Origin: Proteiniphilum sp. X52
GTDB lineage: Bacteria > Bacteroidota > Bacteroidia > Bacteroidales > Dysgonomonadaceae
Assembly (NCBI RefSeq): GCF_003712195.1
Contig: NZ_RDSD01000023.1
Coordinates: 1-62,105 of the forward strand
Reading direction: 5' to 3'
Length of the DNA: 62,105 nt
How positions within the stretch are numbered: the first letter of the stretch is position 1; the number at the start of each line of letters is the position of its first letter. The notes below the pieces were generated by a model that had not been told where the DNA came from, did not search any database, and was given only the letters and a program-made list of their open reading frames with translations. Position numbers and translations under genes: made by a program. Below are positions 38,858-46,545 of this stretch, piece by piece.

Positions 38858-39722
38858 ATAAAATAATCGTAAAGATAAAAAACCAGATAATAATTACAAT
38901 CTTTAAATATAAATCTTTCATTAGAATATTCATAGGACAACCCGATTTTCTTTCAACTATGGAAAGCTGTATATAACGCATAATGCCTATAAAGACAGGG
39001 ATAGACGTAAGGTATAATTTATTCGAACCTATTCTTTCAATCACATCCTCAGAAACCGTATAGAGGATATATGTAATAAGAGTGACAGAAAAACCGATTG
39101 TTTCGGCCACATCCATAAAAACTATATTATATTCTTTTTGTACGTCCCGGTATATATACTTTTGCGATAATATAAGATCATCTCTTCGTTTGGCAAAAGC
39201 AATAGATACGGTGAGGAAAAATACAATAATCAGTATCCAATGACTGACAAATATGTCACTCATAACCCCGCCGCTTTTTATTCTTAAAATGTATCCAAGA
39301 CCTATGCATGATACATCGACGATTGGGATTTTTTTTAACGATACAGAATATGATAAATTTAATGCTATATATAATATTACATATAAGCCGGAAGATTTCA
39401 GATAAGGAAATAACGAAATGAATATGATCAATAAAATAAAAGCGATAATTAAGGTTTGCTTTTTAGTGAAAAAGCCGCTTGCCAGCGGTCTTGTGAATTT
39501 TATTGGATGGTATTTATCCTTTTCAACATCCAGAACGTCATTGACAATATATATGATGGAGCAGGCCAAACAAAAAGAGGAAAAAAGAATGAATAAATCA
39601 TATATTGTGTTTAACGGAAGATCGAAAATTCTGCCGGAAAAAAAAGCCGGAATAAATATCATTCCATTTTTAATCCAATGATCTACCCTTATTAATTTAA
39701 GAAATTGGGAAATAGTTTTCAT
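38841..39722 (-). CDS. ubiA: UbiA-family prenyl-phosphate 5-phosphoribosyltransferase (DPPR synthase-like)
   Basis: 293 residues with about nine helices. The first Asp-rich motif is NDVLDVEKD (61-69) followed by HPIKFTRPLASG; this HPxKxxRP extension distinguishes decaprenyl-phosphate phosphoribosyltransferases (Rv3806c type) from quinone prenyltransferases. LSYSVSLKKIPIVDV and ILRIKSGGV also fit. It would transfer phosphoribose from PRPP to a polyprenyl phosphate, the entry step to lipid-linked D-arabinofuranose. Its ATG overlaps the GT22 stop by 4 bp. Confidence 0.92.
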   Translation of the reverse strand: MKTISQFLKLIRVDHWIKNGMIFIPAFFSGRIFDLPLNTIYDLFILFSSFCLACSIIYIVNDVLDVEKDKYHPIKFTRPLASGFFTKKQTLIIAFILLIIFISLFPYLKSSGLYVILYIALNLSYSVSLKKIPIVDVSCIGLGYILRIKSGGVMSDIFVSHWILIIVFFLTVSIAFAKRRDDLILSQKYIYRDVQKEYNIVFMDVAETIGFSVTLITYILYTVSEDVIERIGSNKLYLTSIPVFIGIMRYIQLSIVERKSGCPMNILMKDLYLKIVIIIWFFIFTIILYGKNL

Positions 39723-41260
39723 GGTAATATGTAACTGATTTTTTCGTAATCTGTTATAAACGGATTGGGAGTGTATAAGAGCAATACAGAATTTTCATCA
39801 TACACTTTATATAGTTTGTTAAAAAAGCTCATCCAAGTTGGGATACTTTCATGTTCAATTTTATATCCGGATGTTTCAAGAAGTTCGCGTTCATGAAAAT
39901 ATCCTTTTGGAATAGTCACTATTGCATTATCCGGTATATCATTCAGAAACTCTGTATCAATAAAATGAAGGTTTACTTCATCATCCATATAGAATCTTTG
40001 AATCCAGCCTTTGGCATTCCCGATAGAATACGGTCCATAATAGGTACTGTAAATATCTATTGGATTACCCTTATAATAAGTTTTCTGGATATATTCAGCT
40101 AAATTTACAGCCCCGCTACCTGCGGGTTTGAAGATCATAAATAATCCCCCCGCATTTACTATTATCACTGCGAAAATAAATGAGTGGAACATAACTTGGA
40201 AATATCTTTTCTTGATTTTATATATTATTCTCTGATAAGTCCAGATAAGTAAGATGGGGGCAAAATTAATTATCGGGAAAAAATACCGAATTTCTTTATG
40301 GCCTATGAAAGAGTGAATTACCAAATATGGTAAAATGCACCACAGAATAATATTTTTATAATCATAAAATAATAAGTAAATCAGAGAAAACAAAATGGAA
40401 ATACCAATAATTAATGTAGGCGCTGTTACAATTTTCTGAATATAATAATACCAGGGCTCTAATCCATAAAAGTTTACTACATTGTCAATAAGATCAACCT
40501 TAAAATAATTATAAGGTGCAAAAACAAATTCTCCATAATAAATTGTATCTAACAGGGTACATAAGAATACAATTGTAAATAGCCCACCCAGGACAAAGAA
40601 AAGATCCCTGAATCTGATTTTTTTAATTAATAATAACCATAATAGTAGACCTGTTACACAAAGTCCCATCTGGAAACGAAATTCAAAGCTTAATCCGAAT
40701 AATACGCCTATAAGAAAAAAATAAATGTTGGTATGTCTATTTAATTGGATTAAACCTACAGAAACTAAGAGACATAAACCAGCCCATACTTCAGATGAGA
40801 AACGCACATTAATTGAGGGAAGAAACCATAGTACAAAAGATAAAAAGGAAAAGACCGTATAGAACCTTCTTTCTATAGTAGGCCTGAAACAACGGATAAA
40901 AAAGGAAATGGAAAAAACAGATAAAATTGCTGTTATTCCTCTTAATATCATTGCCAAAACATACGGGTTATTCAGATTAAATAAAGAAAAGAAGTAAAAA
41001 ATACATAGAGCAATATACGGTTGTAATGACGAACGAATTTGTGAATCATATTCCCATGCCAAATCATAACCGGTATTCCATCCCGCTTTTAATCCGGCAA
41101 ATTCAATTAACTGGAAATGTTCATCGGGATGATGGAAGCCGTTACTATAGAAAATAGATAAGGTGTATATGACTATAATGATATATATATTAAAAGATTT
41201 AATATACGTTATCTGGTTCTTTTTTAGATTTTGTACCATATATACTAAAATTGACTTCAT
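39719..41260 (-). CDS. GT22/GT-C family polyprenyl-phosphosugar-dependent glycosyltransferase
   Basis: 513 residues (505 if Met8 at 41239 is the start) with about ten helices. Two GT22 hallmarks of ALG9/PIG-B-type enzymes are present: HPDEHFQ after the first helix (44-50) and HKEIRYFFP (321-329), the bacterial form of HKExRF. These enzymes use lipid-phosphate sugars and act on the outer face of the inner membrane. In an operon that seems to make polyprenyl-phospho-arabinofuranose, it is the natural candidate for the arabinosyltransferase; the acceptor is unknown. It overlaps the DUF1573 gene by 41-62 bp. Confidence 0.85.
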   Translation of the reverse strand: MKSILVYMVQNLKKNQITYIKSFNIYIIIVIYTLSIFYSNGFHHPDEHFQLIEFAGLKAGWNTGYDLAWEYDSQIRSSLQPYIALCIFYFFSLFNLNNPYVLAMILRGITAILSVFSISFFIRCFRPTIERRFYTVFSFLSFVLWFLPSINVRFSSEVWAGLCLLVSVGLIQLNRHTNIYFFLIGVLFGLSFEFRFQMGLCVTGLLLWLLLIKKIRFRDLFFVLGGLFTIVFLCTLLDTIYYGEFVFAPYNYFKVDLIDNVVNFYGLEPWYYYIQKIVTAPTLIIGISILFSLIYLLFYDYKNIILWCILPYLVIHSFIGHKEIRYFFPIINFAPILLIWTYQRIIYKIKKRYFQVMFHSFIFAVIIVNAGGLFMIFKPAGSGAVNLAEYIQKTYYKGNPIDIYSTYYGPYSIGNAKGWIQRFYMDDEVNLHFIDTEFLNDIPDNAIVTIPKGYFHERELLETSGYKIEHESIPTWMSFFNKLYKVYDENSVLLLYTPNPFITDYEKISYILP

Positions 41261-41681
41261 CGTTACTCACAATACCCTTGATAGTTACTAAGATCGGAGA
41301 TTCATACCCGTAAAAATATATAAACACCACCCTCTCGATATAACCGTAATCCAACTCTGTTGGGGTGAAATTTAATTTAATCACAGAACTTTCTTTAGGC
41401 TCTAAAATAAACGGAGTGTTAGAAATCTTACTGATAAGGCACTTACAACTGGTTTGAATTTGTGCTACCTGTATTTTGTTTTCACTTAAATTTTTTAACG
41501 GAATATCTATGTCAAACTTATTTTTTTTATTTCGAGATGTAATTATTTTTCCAAAATCTACTTCTGTTGGTATTTCTATTTGGAGAACATTCGTTTTTCT
41601 CGAATTACATCCTGAAATCGTAATACAAATAACTGATAATATTAGAAAGCACTTATATATTTTGTGTTTATTTTCTTGCAT
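41199..41681 (-). CDS. DUF1573 domain lipoprotein
   Basis: 160 residues. The lipoprotein signal ends ITISGC (Cys about 25). An immunoglobulin-like DUF1573 domain follows: VDFGKIITSRNKKNKFDIDIPLKN, then the typical TSCKCLISK cysteine pair and the proline-rich turn ending in FTPTELDYGYIERVVFI. Function is unknown. It overlaps both neighbours (14 bp with the propeller gene, at least 41 bp with GT22), so it is part of the same operon. Confidence 0.85.
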   Translation of the reverse strand: MQENKHKIYKCFLILSVICITISGCNSRKTNVLQIEIPTEVDFGKIITSRNKKNKFDIDIPLKNLSENKIQVAQIQTSCKCLISKISNTPFILEPKESSVIKLNFTPTELDYGYIERVVFIYFYGYESPILVTIKGIVSNDEVNFSIYGTKSKKEPDNVY

Positions 41682-42876
41682 CTTGTACTATTTGTTGTAT
41701 GTTGATAAATACGATTATTGGATTACCATCTTCCTCAAATTCCGAACGAATCTCTTTTATTGATTCATTCTCACTTATTATATCTTCGTTAACTTCTTTA
41801 AAACCATCTCTTAGCATAAAAACTGCGACGAAATATTTATTTGTACTGGCTTTAAAGTTTCCAAAAGAAACTATGTCAGCTATGGGATATTTATAAAATT
41901 CTTTATCTAAAGTTATTGAAAAGTTTTGGTTATATTGTAAATCTCTAAATATGTGATAAATCTTATTTTTATGATAATTATTGTATAATAGGTATAAATA
42001 TTCATCTGTAGATAATATCTGTTCTAATCCTAATGAATAATTATCTTTCTTTAAATTACTATCGAAATCCAATATTGTTCCTGTTTCGTTTCTACCTGAA
42101 AATTTTGTATTTTTATTAATCTGTTTCAAATGAGTACTCACTAATAGATATGGGTTAATGTTATTATTATGATATTTTTGAACAATGTCTGAATATTGTG
42201 TAAGAATAAAACAGGTGTCTTGAACCATTGTGACCCTAGGAAAGCCATATTTCATTGAAACGTTATTAGTAGCTAGATAGGGGAAAACTTTCCTTTCCAA
42301 TTTCATGTTTTCTTCATCTACCAGTAAGTATTCATATTTATTTCTTGGCTCGTTGTAGGTTGTGAGTACTAATTTGTTCTCATCGCTCAGTAGGTCTACA
42401 TCATAGAATTCAGAGATCGAGTTATCGTACTTAATTTTATCAAGTAATATCCCATTATAGGAGTATTTGAAGACAGTTTGTCTAAGAATATCAAAAATTG
42501 CTATATATTTTTTAATTGGGTGTACGTAAAAACTAACAATGCTTAATTGCTCATTTGGGCCTCCACCTTTTTCTCCAATCGTATTTAAAAAAGTGCCATT
42601 TGTATCAAATACAAATATCTTATTATTAGAATCTAAAATAAATATTTGATTATCTTTGACAACCAATTTTTCAATATTGTTTCCAATTAAACAATTTTCG
42701 TTAGTCTCTAATTGAATATAAGTGGAATTTTTTATAAAATTACCGGGGGTGATTTTAATTTCTTCAAGTTCTTCAATATCAATGATCAAATCAATAGATT
42801 GCCTTTCTTGTTTGGGATTACAAGACAAAATCAATCCGTTTAGTATAAGAATGAGAATATATTTTTTCATTTTCAA
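41668..42876 (-). CDS. 6-bladed beta-propeller lipoprotein (BF3164/TolB-like)
   Basis: 402 residues; Met3 (42870) is an equal alternative start. Lipobox LILSC, Cys about 19. The first-blade signature is present: IFVFDTNGTFLNTIGEKGGGPNEQL, where the GxGPxE motif is typical of Bacteroidota 6-bladed propeller proteins. The tail (EDGNPIIVFINIQ) resembles the propeller remnant at 61816. It is likely a surface or periplasmic binding protein; no ligand is known. Second gene of the operon, 13 bp after the protease. Confidence 0.88.
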   Translation of the reverse strand: MKMKKYILILILNGLILSCNPKQERQSIDLIIDIEELEEIKITPGNFIKNSTYIQLETNENCLIGNNIEKLVVKDNQIFILDSNNKIFVFDTNGTFLNTIGEKGGGPNEQLSIVSFYVHPIKKYIAIFDILRQTVFKYSYNGILLDKIKYDNSISEFYDVDLLSDENKLVLTTYNEPRNKYEYLLVDEENMKLERKVFPYLATNNVSMKYGFPRVTMVQDTCFILTQYSDIVQKYHNNNINPYLLVSTHLKQINKNTKFSGRNETGTILDFDSNLKKDNYSLGLEQILSTDEYLYLLYNNYHKNKIYHIFRDLQYNQNFSITLDKEFYKYPIADIVSFGNFKASTNKYFVAVFMLRDGFKEVNEDIISENESIKEIRSEFEEDGNPIIVFINIQQIVQDARK

Positions 42877-42889
42877 AGATTTATATTTG

Positions 42890-44254
42890 TTATTTTTTTA
42901 ATTGAATAAACATTTTATTCAGATTCAATGTGATCTTACTAAATTTATTAATGAAATCCGTTCCTAAAGAGCCATCAGCAGAGGGATCTTCCATAAAATA
43001 GTCTACAGTATAAATGGGGATATTTTTAAGAGAGAAAAATGTTTCACCAATTAATAATGCAAGTGAAGGCATTTGATAAATAGTATCGGACTTAATGGCT
43101 CCTACTCCGAAGGAATAAGTGAGTTTTTTCTCTAACGTTGTTTCTATTTCATTTCTATTTTTTAAATAATAGGATTTGAACATATGACTATTACTATTTC
43201 CCGTGTCAAGATGAAATGTAATAAGATCATCTTCACTAAAGGCTTTAACGATAATATTATTTCTTTCGTCGAGTATAATATTCCGGCCTGAAATAGGTAA
43301 TTCGCTTTCTTTCTGAGGGATTATTATCTTCTTGTCGGAGGGATATAATTGTATCTCTCCTATTCTTTTTATAAAATCTATTCCTAAAACTCCATCAATA
43401 TAGTCATTTATATTTTCATTTCTGAAAATACCGGATTTTTCCAAAAAATTATCACTGACTACAATCAATAGATTATAAAGAGTTACTTCTCCCAATGAGA
43501 TATTATCTAATATTGCTAAATTTCCCTGGCTTATCCCTGTACCTGATATATTTATCGAATCATTCAGGTAATGTAAATTTATATTTTTTGAAGTATTATT
43601 AAAAATGCAAGTTGTTTCATATCCCGTATCTAGAATGAAGACATATTCTTTTCCTTGTATAAAAATTTTCACTACTCCTAGAGCACTTGTCATGTCGTGA
43701 ATTGTGTCTTCATCTTTTCGAGAAGTAAAATCCATTTCTATTGTGCCGAAGGGAATTTCAATATTTTTTTCCGGCTTTATTACTTGGGTTTTCTCCTCAT
43801 TACGTAGTGAATTATAAAAATTATACATTTCTTCAAATTTTTTTAATTCTTCTTGAGGCAAATTTTCAGAAACTTGGTCTATAAAATTTTTCAATTCACC
43901 AGCTATAAAGCCGTACTCACCCTGATAAGCCAATAAAGATATTTTATATCGAAATAATTCTACACTATTAGTAAAACCGATATTTTGTTGGTATTTATGT
44001 AGAAGGGTATCAATTGATGAAATCGCGGCCTCGTTTTGATTAAATTTGATATTTAACAAGGATTCTGTAAGCCACTTAAGTTCAGGCGTTTTAATACTGT
44101 CTTGTATTTGAGGATATTCTTTCTCTAGAGCAAACCAGTTATTTTGTTTTAACAATTCGTGGATAAAGATATCATATTTTTGAGCATTTAAATGCTCAAA
44201 AAATAATATAATTATAGAAAATATCATTACTTTTTTATTAATCTTACTTTTCAT
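42890..44254 (-). CDS. Retropepsin-like aspartic protease with two DTG lobes
   Basis: 454 residues. After an N-terminal signal/anchor (about 8-24) and a helical region (about 25-160), two aspartic protease lobes follow, with catalytic triplets D209-T210-G211 (FILDTGYET) and D350-T351-G352 (FHLDTGNSNS). Two lobes in one chain give a pepsin-like single-chain enzyme instead of a homodimer. GVLGIDFIKRIGEIQL and GSLGTDFINKFSKITLNL are the matching second motifs of each lobe. It is the first gene of the ten-gene operon and may process secreted proteins of the locus. Confidence 0.88.
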   Translation of the reverse strand: MKSKINKKVMIFSIIILFFEHLNAQKYDIFIHELLKQNNWFALEKEYPQIQDSIKTPELKWLTESLLNIKFNQNEAAISSIDTLLHKYQQNIGFTNSVELFRYKISLLAYQGEYGFIAGELKNFIDQVSENLPQEELKKFEEMYNFYNSLRNEEKTQVIKPEKNIEIPFGTIEMDFTSRKDEDTIHDMTSALGVVKIFIQGKEYVFILDTGYETTCIFNNTSKNINLHYLNDSINISGTGISQGNLAILDNISLGEVTLYNLLIVVSDNFLEKSGIFRNENINDYIDGVLGIDFIKRIGEIQLYPSDKKIIIPQKESELPISGRNIILDERNNIIVKAFSEDDLITFHLDTGNSNSHMFKSYYLKNRNEIETTLEKKLTYSFGVGAIKSDTIYQMPSLALLIGETFFSLKNIPIYTVDYFMEDPSADGSLGTDFINKFSKITLNLNKMFIQLKK

Positions 44255-44278
44255 AACATTGTTGGATTGATTATCTTA

Positions 44279-44369
44279 AAAATGAGGCAAGGAAAATGCA
44301 AATAGAACTTTTAGGTAAACGTTATGGAAATATTTAGATTTCTAGTATTTACATTCCTTGCCTCATTTT
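44279..44369. repeat. Inverted repeat flanking a promoter (candidate invertible element)
   Basis: Perfect 16-bp arms, AAAATGAGGCAAGGAA at 44279-44294 and its complement at 44354-44369, are separated by 59 bp. With a 2-bp offset the match continues inward (TGCAAATA against TGTAAATA). The loop is too long for an ordinary terminator. A promoter-like sequence in the loop points to the protease operon. Confidence 0.75.
44299..44330 (-). promoter_or_regulatory. Promoter candidate of the arabinose-lipid operon, inside the inverted repeat
   Basis: Read on the minus strand: TTTC (44327-44330), 20-bp spacer, TCTATTTG (44299-44306), against TTTG-N19..21-TAnnTTTG (one mismatch in each box). Predicted start is near 44292, about 38 nt before the protease ATG. 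No TTTG-ended -7 box is seen in the opposite direction within the loop. Confidence 0.5.
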
Positions 44370-44439
44370 GCTGTTTTGTAATTATATATTACAAGATCGT
44401 CTTTATTCTCTTAAGTATAAAAATACCTGAATAAATTTG

Positions 44440-44910
44440 TTAAAATGTTACTTTAATTGTACCTGAAATGGACCAATCACAGTTTGAATTAAAAGAATAA
44501 GAACATGAGGCTACTGAAATTTTAGCGGATGCTCCAACTGTATAGCTACCATATTTTTTACTCCCTCCAAATTCAATATAAGCTCCATAACTGTCTTCTT
44601 TAACTGTTGATGACCCAGTTAACGTCCAGACTATTTTACTATTATTGGAAGAAGGATTGGAACTGCTACCGCCAGAACTGCTACCACCAGAACTGCTACC
44701 ACCAGAACTGCCACCTCCGGAACTGCCACCTCCAGAACTGCCACCACCTCCAGAACTATCTCCTCCACCTGAACCATTCGACTGAGCCAATACTTCCACA
44801 TGCAATTTATTGTCTACTATTCCGTAGTCATCCAGTGCATGTTTGAAGTTCAGCGTAAGCGCAAACAGTAAGGTTGCTATGCCTAAAATTGTTAAGTAAA
44901 TCTTTTTCAT
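44440..44910 (-). CDS. Secreted Gly/Ser-rich peptide with NVEALA-like leader
   Basis: 156 residues. The N-terminus (MKKIYLTILGIATLLFALTLNF, then LHVEVLAQSNG at about 37-47) resembles NVEALA leaders with a degenerate motif. Residues about 46-87 are a low-complexity linker of GGGSS and GGSSS units. The C-terminal part (about 92-156) is beta-rich with two cysteines (SCSYSFNSNC). Ser-dense linkers are common O-glycosylation targets, and a GT-C O-glycosyltransferase-like gene lies 39 bp upstream in the same orientation. No relative of the C-terminal domain is recognised. Confidence 0.75.
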   Translation of the reverse strand: MKKIYLTILGIATLLFALTLNFKHALDDYGIVDNKLHVEVLAQSNGSGGGDSSGGGGSSGGGSSGGGSSGGSSSGGSSSGGSSSNPSSNNSKIVWTLTGSSTVKEDSYGAYIEFGGSKKYGSYTVGASAKISVASCSYSFNSNCDWSISGTIKVTF

Positions 44911-44949
44911 TTCTGTTAATTATTTGATTATTAATTGATATAATTGAAT

Positions 44950-46353
44950 TCAACTATTCATCTTCTGATTATTTTCATCCCGCCAATGACGGGATTGTCG
45001 GAAGACCACGCTATCGTAAAAGATAAGATATGTTTTCATTGTTCCATTGTCAGGTTGAAATAAATGGTAATCGTTTCGTTGTTTCAGTAATTCCCTTAGT
45101 TCTTTCTTCAACGTATCGGTATTATACCATGTATACGTGCGTTTGTGGGCATAAAACCCTAAATACAGTATGTAGCTGGTAAAAAGTATTACTGTTAATA
45201 ATTTAAGGCTTTTCTTTCTGATCCTGTTATACAGAATAACACCGTAATAAGCCAATATAAATCCTATTCCTATCACTGCAACATAGGCATATCTATCGGC
45301 CACAATGGCAAAGCGTGATAGCGGAATGATATGCAAAGCCAGAGCGATATGGATGGTAAAAAATAAAAATCCGAAAGCCATCGGCCATTGCCTGATAAAC
45401 GTCCATAATGATACCGCAATAACTAGTATTATTGCCGGATACACCAACAGCCAGTTGGGTAACGGATCTCCGATAGCAGAAGGAAAAGGATACAGGTAGG
45501 ATAACTTAAACGGGAAAATGATTTTGAACAGGTATTCCAGATAAGCATAAGAGGCATAAACAATACGCTGCCATACTGGGTAATTGTCATGCCCGGCAAG
45601 AAATCCTCCTCCGTCGGTGTACTGGGAATAGATGGTGACAATCCCGAAAATAATGGATAACACGAAGAACGGCAGGGTTGCCATCCATGCCTTCCTATCT
45701 GATAGCTTCCGGTTCAATAACCAGTATATCAATAGCATCCATACCGGGAAAACTACCGCCTGCTCTTTTCCCAGAAAAGAGAGAACGTATAATAAGAGTG
45801 TGTATATGTAAAACCGTGCTTTCGCGGTTTCCATATAACGGAGAAACGTGTAGGTTGCCAGTAAATAGAAGAGGGCATATACCAATACCTTTGATGCGCT
45901 CATCCATGCAACCGATTCAACATTGAACGGATGAACGCAGAATATAAGGGAAGTGATCAATGAAACCGGCGGAATTATTTTAATATCGATTTTTCCGCTT
46001 AAAGTAAGCAATTTCTCTATTACTAAGAATACCAGGCAGGTATTGATGATATGCAGGATAAGACTTGCCAGATGAAAGACAAATGGATTATATCCGGCCA
46101 CAGAATATAAGATCAGGTATAAATATTCATTAAAAGGGGCATATTGTCCATGATAGAATTCGGTAAGTATTCGCCATATATTCTGAAATGTGAATCCACC
46201 TTCAGTATATTGGTTCATCACGACCCATTGGTCGTCCCAGAAATCGAGCAACTGATTACTAAGGATCGGGTAATATATTGCCAATGCAGAGATTCCCAGT
46301 ATTATGAAATACAAGTAGCGGAAAGAAAAGATAGATGGCCTTTGTGTTTCCAT
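44950..46353 (-). CDS. GT-C family glycosyltransferase (TMTC/O-mannosyltransferase-like)
   Basis: 467 residues, about eleven helices. The first extracytoplasmic loop contains FWDDQW, an acidic catalytic pair typical of GT-C enzymes, and HPFNVESVAWMSASK is the block I associate with TMTC-type O-mannosyltransferases; the usual C-terminal TPRs are absent. It should use a polyprenyl-phosphate sugar at the periplasmic face. The next gene, the Gly/Ser-rich peptide, is a possible acceptor. A good promoter lies about 130 bp upstream. Confidence 0.8.
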   Translation of the reverse strand: METQRPSIFSFRYLYFIILGISALAIYYPILSNQLLDFWDDQWVVMNQYTEGGFTFQNIWRILTEFYHGQYAPFNEYLYLILYSVAGYNPFVFHLASLILHIINTCLVFLVIEKLLTLSGKIDIKIIPPVSLITSLIFCVHPFNVESVAWMSASKVLVYALFYLLATYTFLRYMETAKARFYIYTLLLYVLSFLGKEQAVVFPVWMLLIYWLLNRKLSDRKAWMATLPFFVLSIIFGIVTIYSQYTDGGGFLAGHDNYPVWQRIVYASYAYLEYLFKIIFPFKLSYLYPFPSAIGDPLPNWLLVYPAIILVIAVSLWTFIRQWPMAFGFLFFTIHIALALHIIPLSRFAIVADRYAYVAVIGIGFILAYYGVILYNRIRKKSLKLLTVILFTSYILYLGFYAHKRTYTWYNTDTLKKELRELLKQRNDYHLFQPDNGTMKTYLIFYDSVVFRQSRHWRDENNQKMNS

Positions 46354-46481
46354 AAGGAAAAGAATTACGTTTTCATCCTATCGGACCGGCTCGTTTTTGG
46401 TTATTTGCCTCTTCCGGCACTATTCATCTGTCATTGCGATTGTGATAAACGCTTTTATCTCAGTATTGTACTGATAGAGGG

Positions 46482-46513
46482 CAAATATGGGATATTATTT
46501 TGATTATTACAAA
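46482..46513 (-). promoter_or_regulatory. Promoter of the GT-C/peptide pair
   Basis: Minus strand: TTTG (46510-46513), 20-bp spacer, CATATTTG (46482-46489); one mismatch to TAnnTTTG. It gives a leader of about 120 nt to the ATG at 46353. Confidence 0.65.
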
Positions 46514-46545
46514 TATTTTTTTATGTTATCCAACATATTTCACCT

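Noticed and set aside
38841-39722. Calling the UbiA-family gene a quinone or heme prenyltransferase
   Set aside because: The HPxKxxRP extension and the dprE1/dprE2 neighbours point to the phosphoribosyltransferase branch.
44279-44369. Treating the 16-bp inverted repeat as a plain terminator of the Gly/Ser-rich peptide gene
   Set aside because: A 59-nt loop is poor for termination and the loop holds a promoter-like sequence; it is kept as a candidate invertible element, though a terminator role is not excluded.
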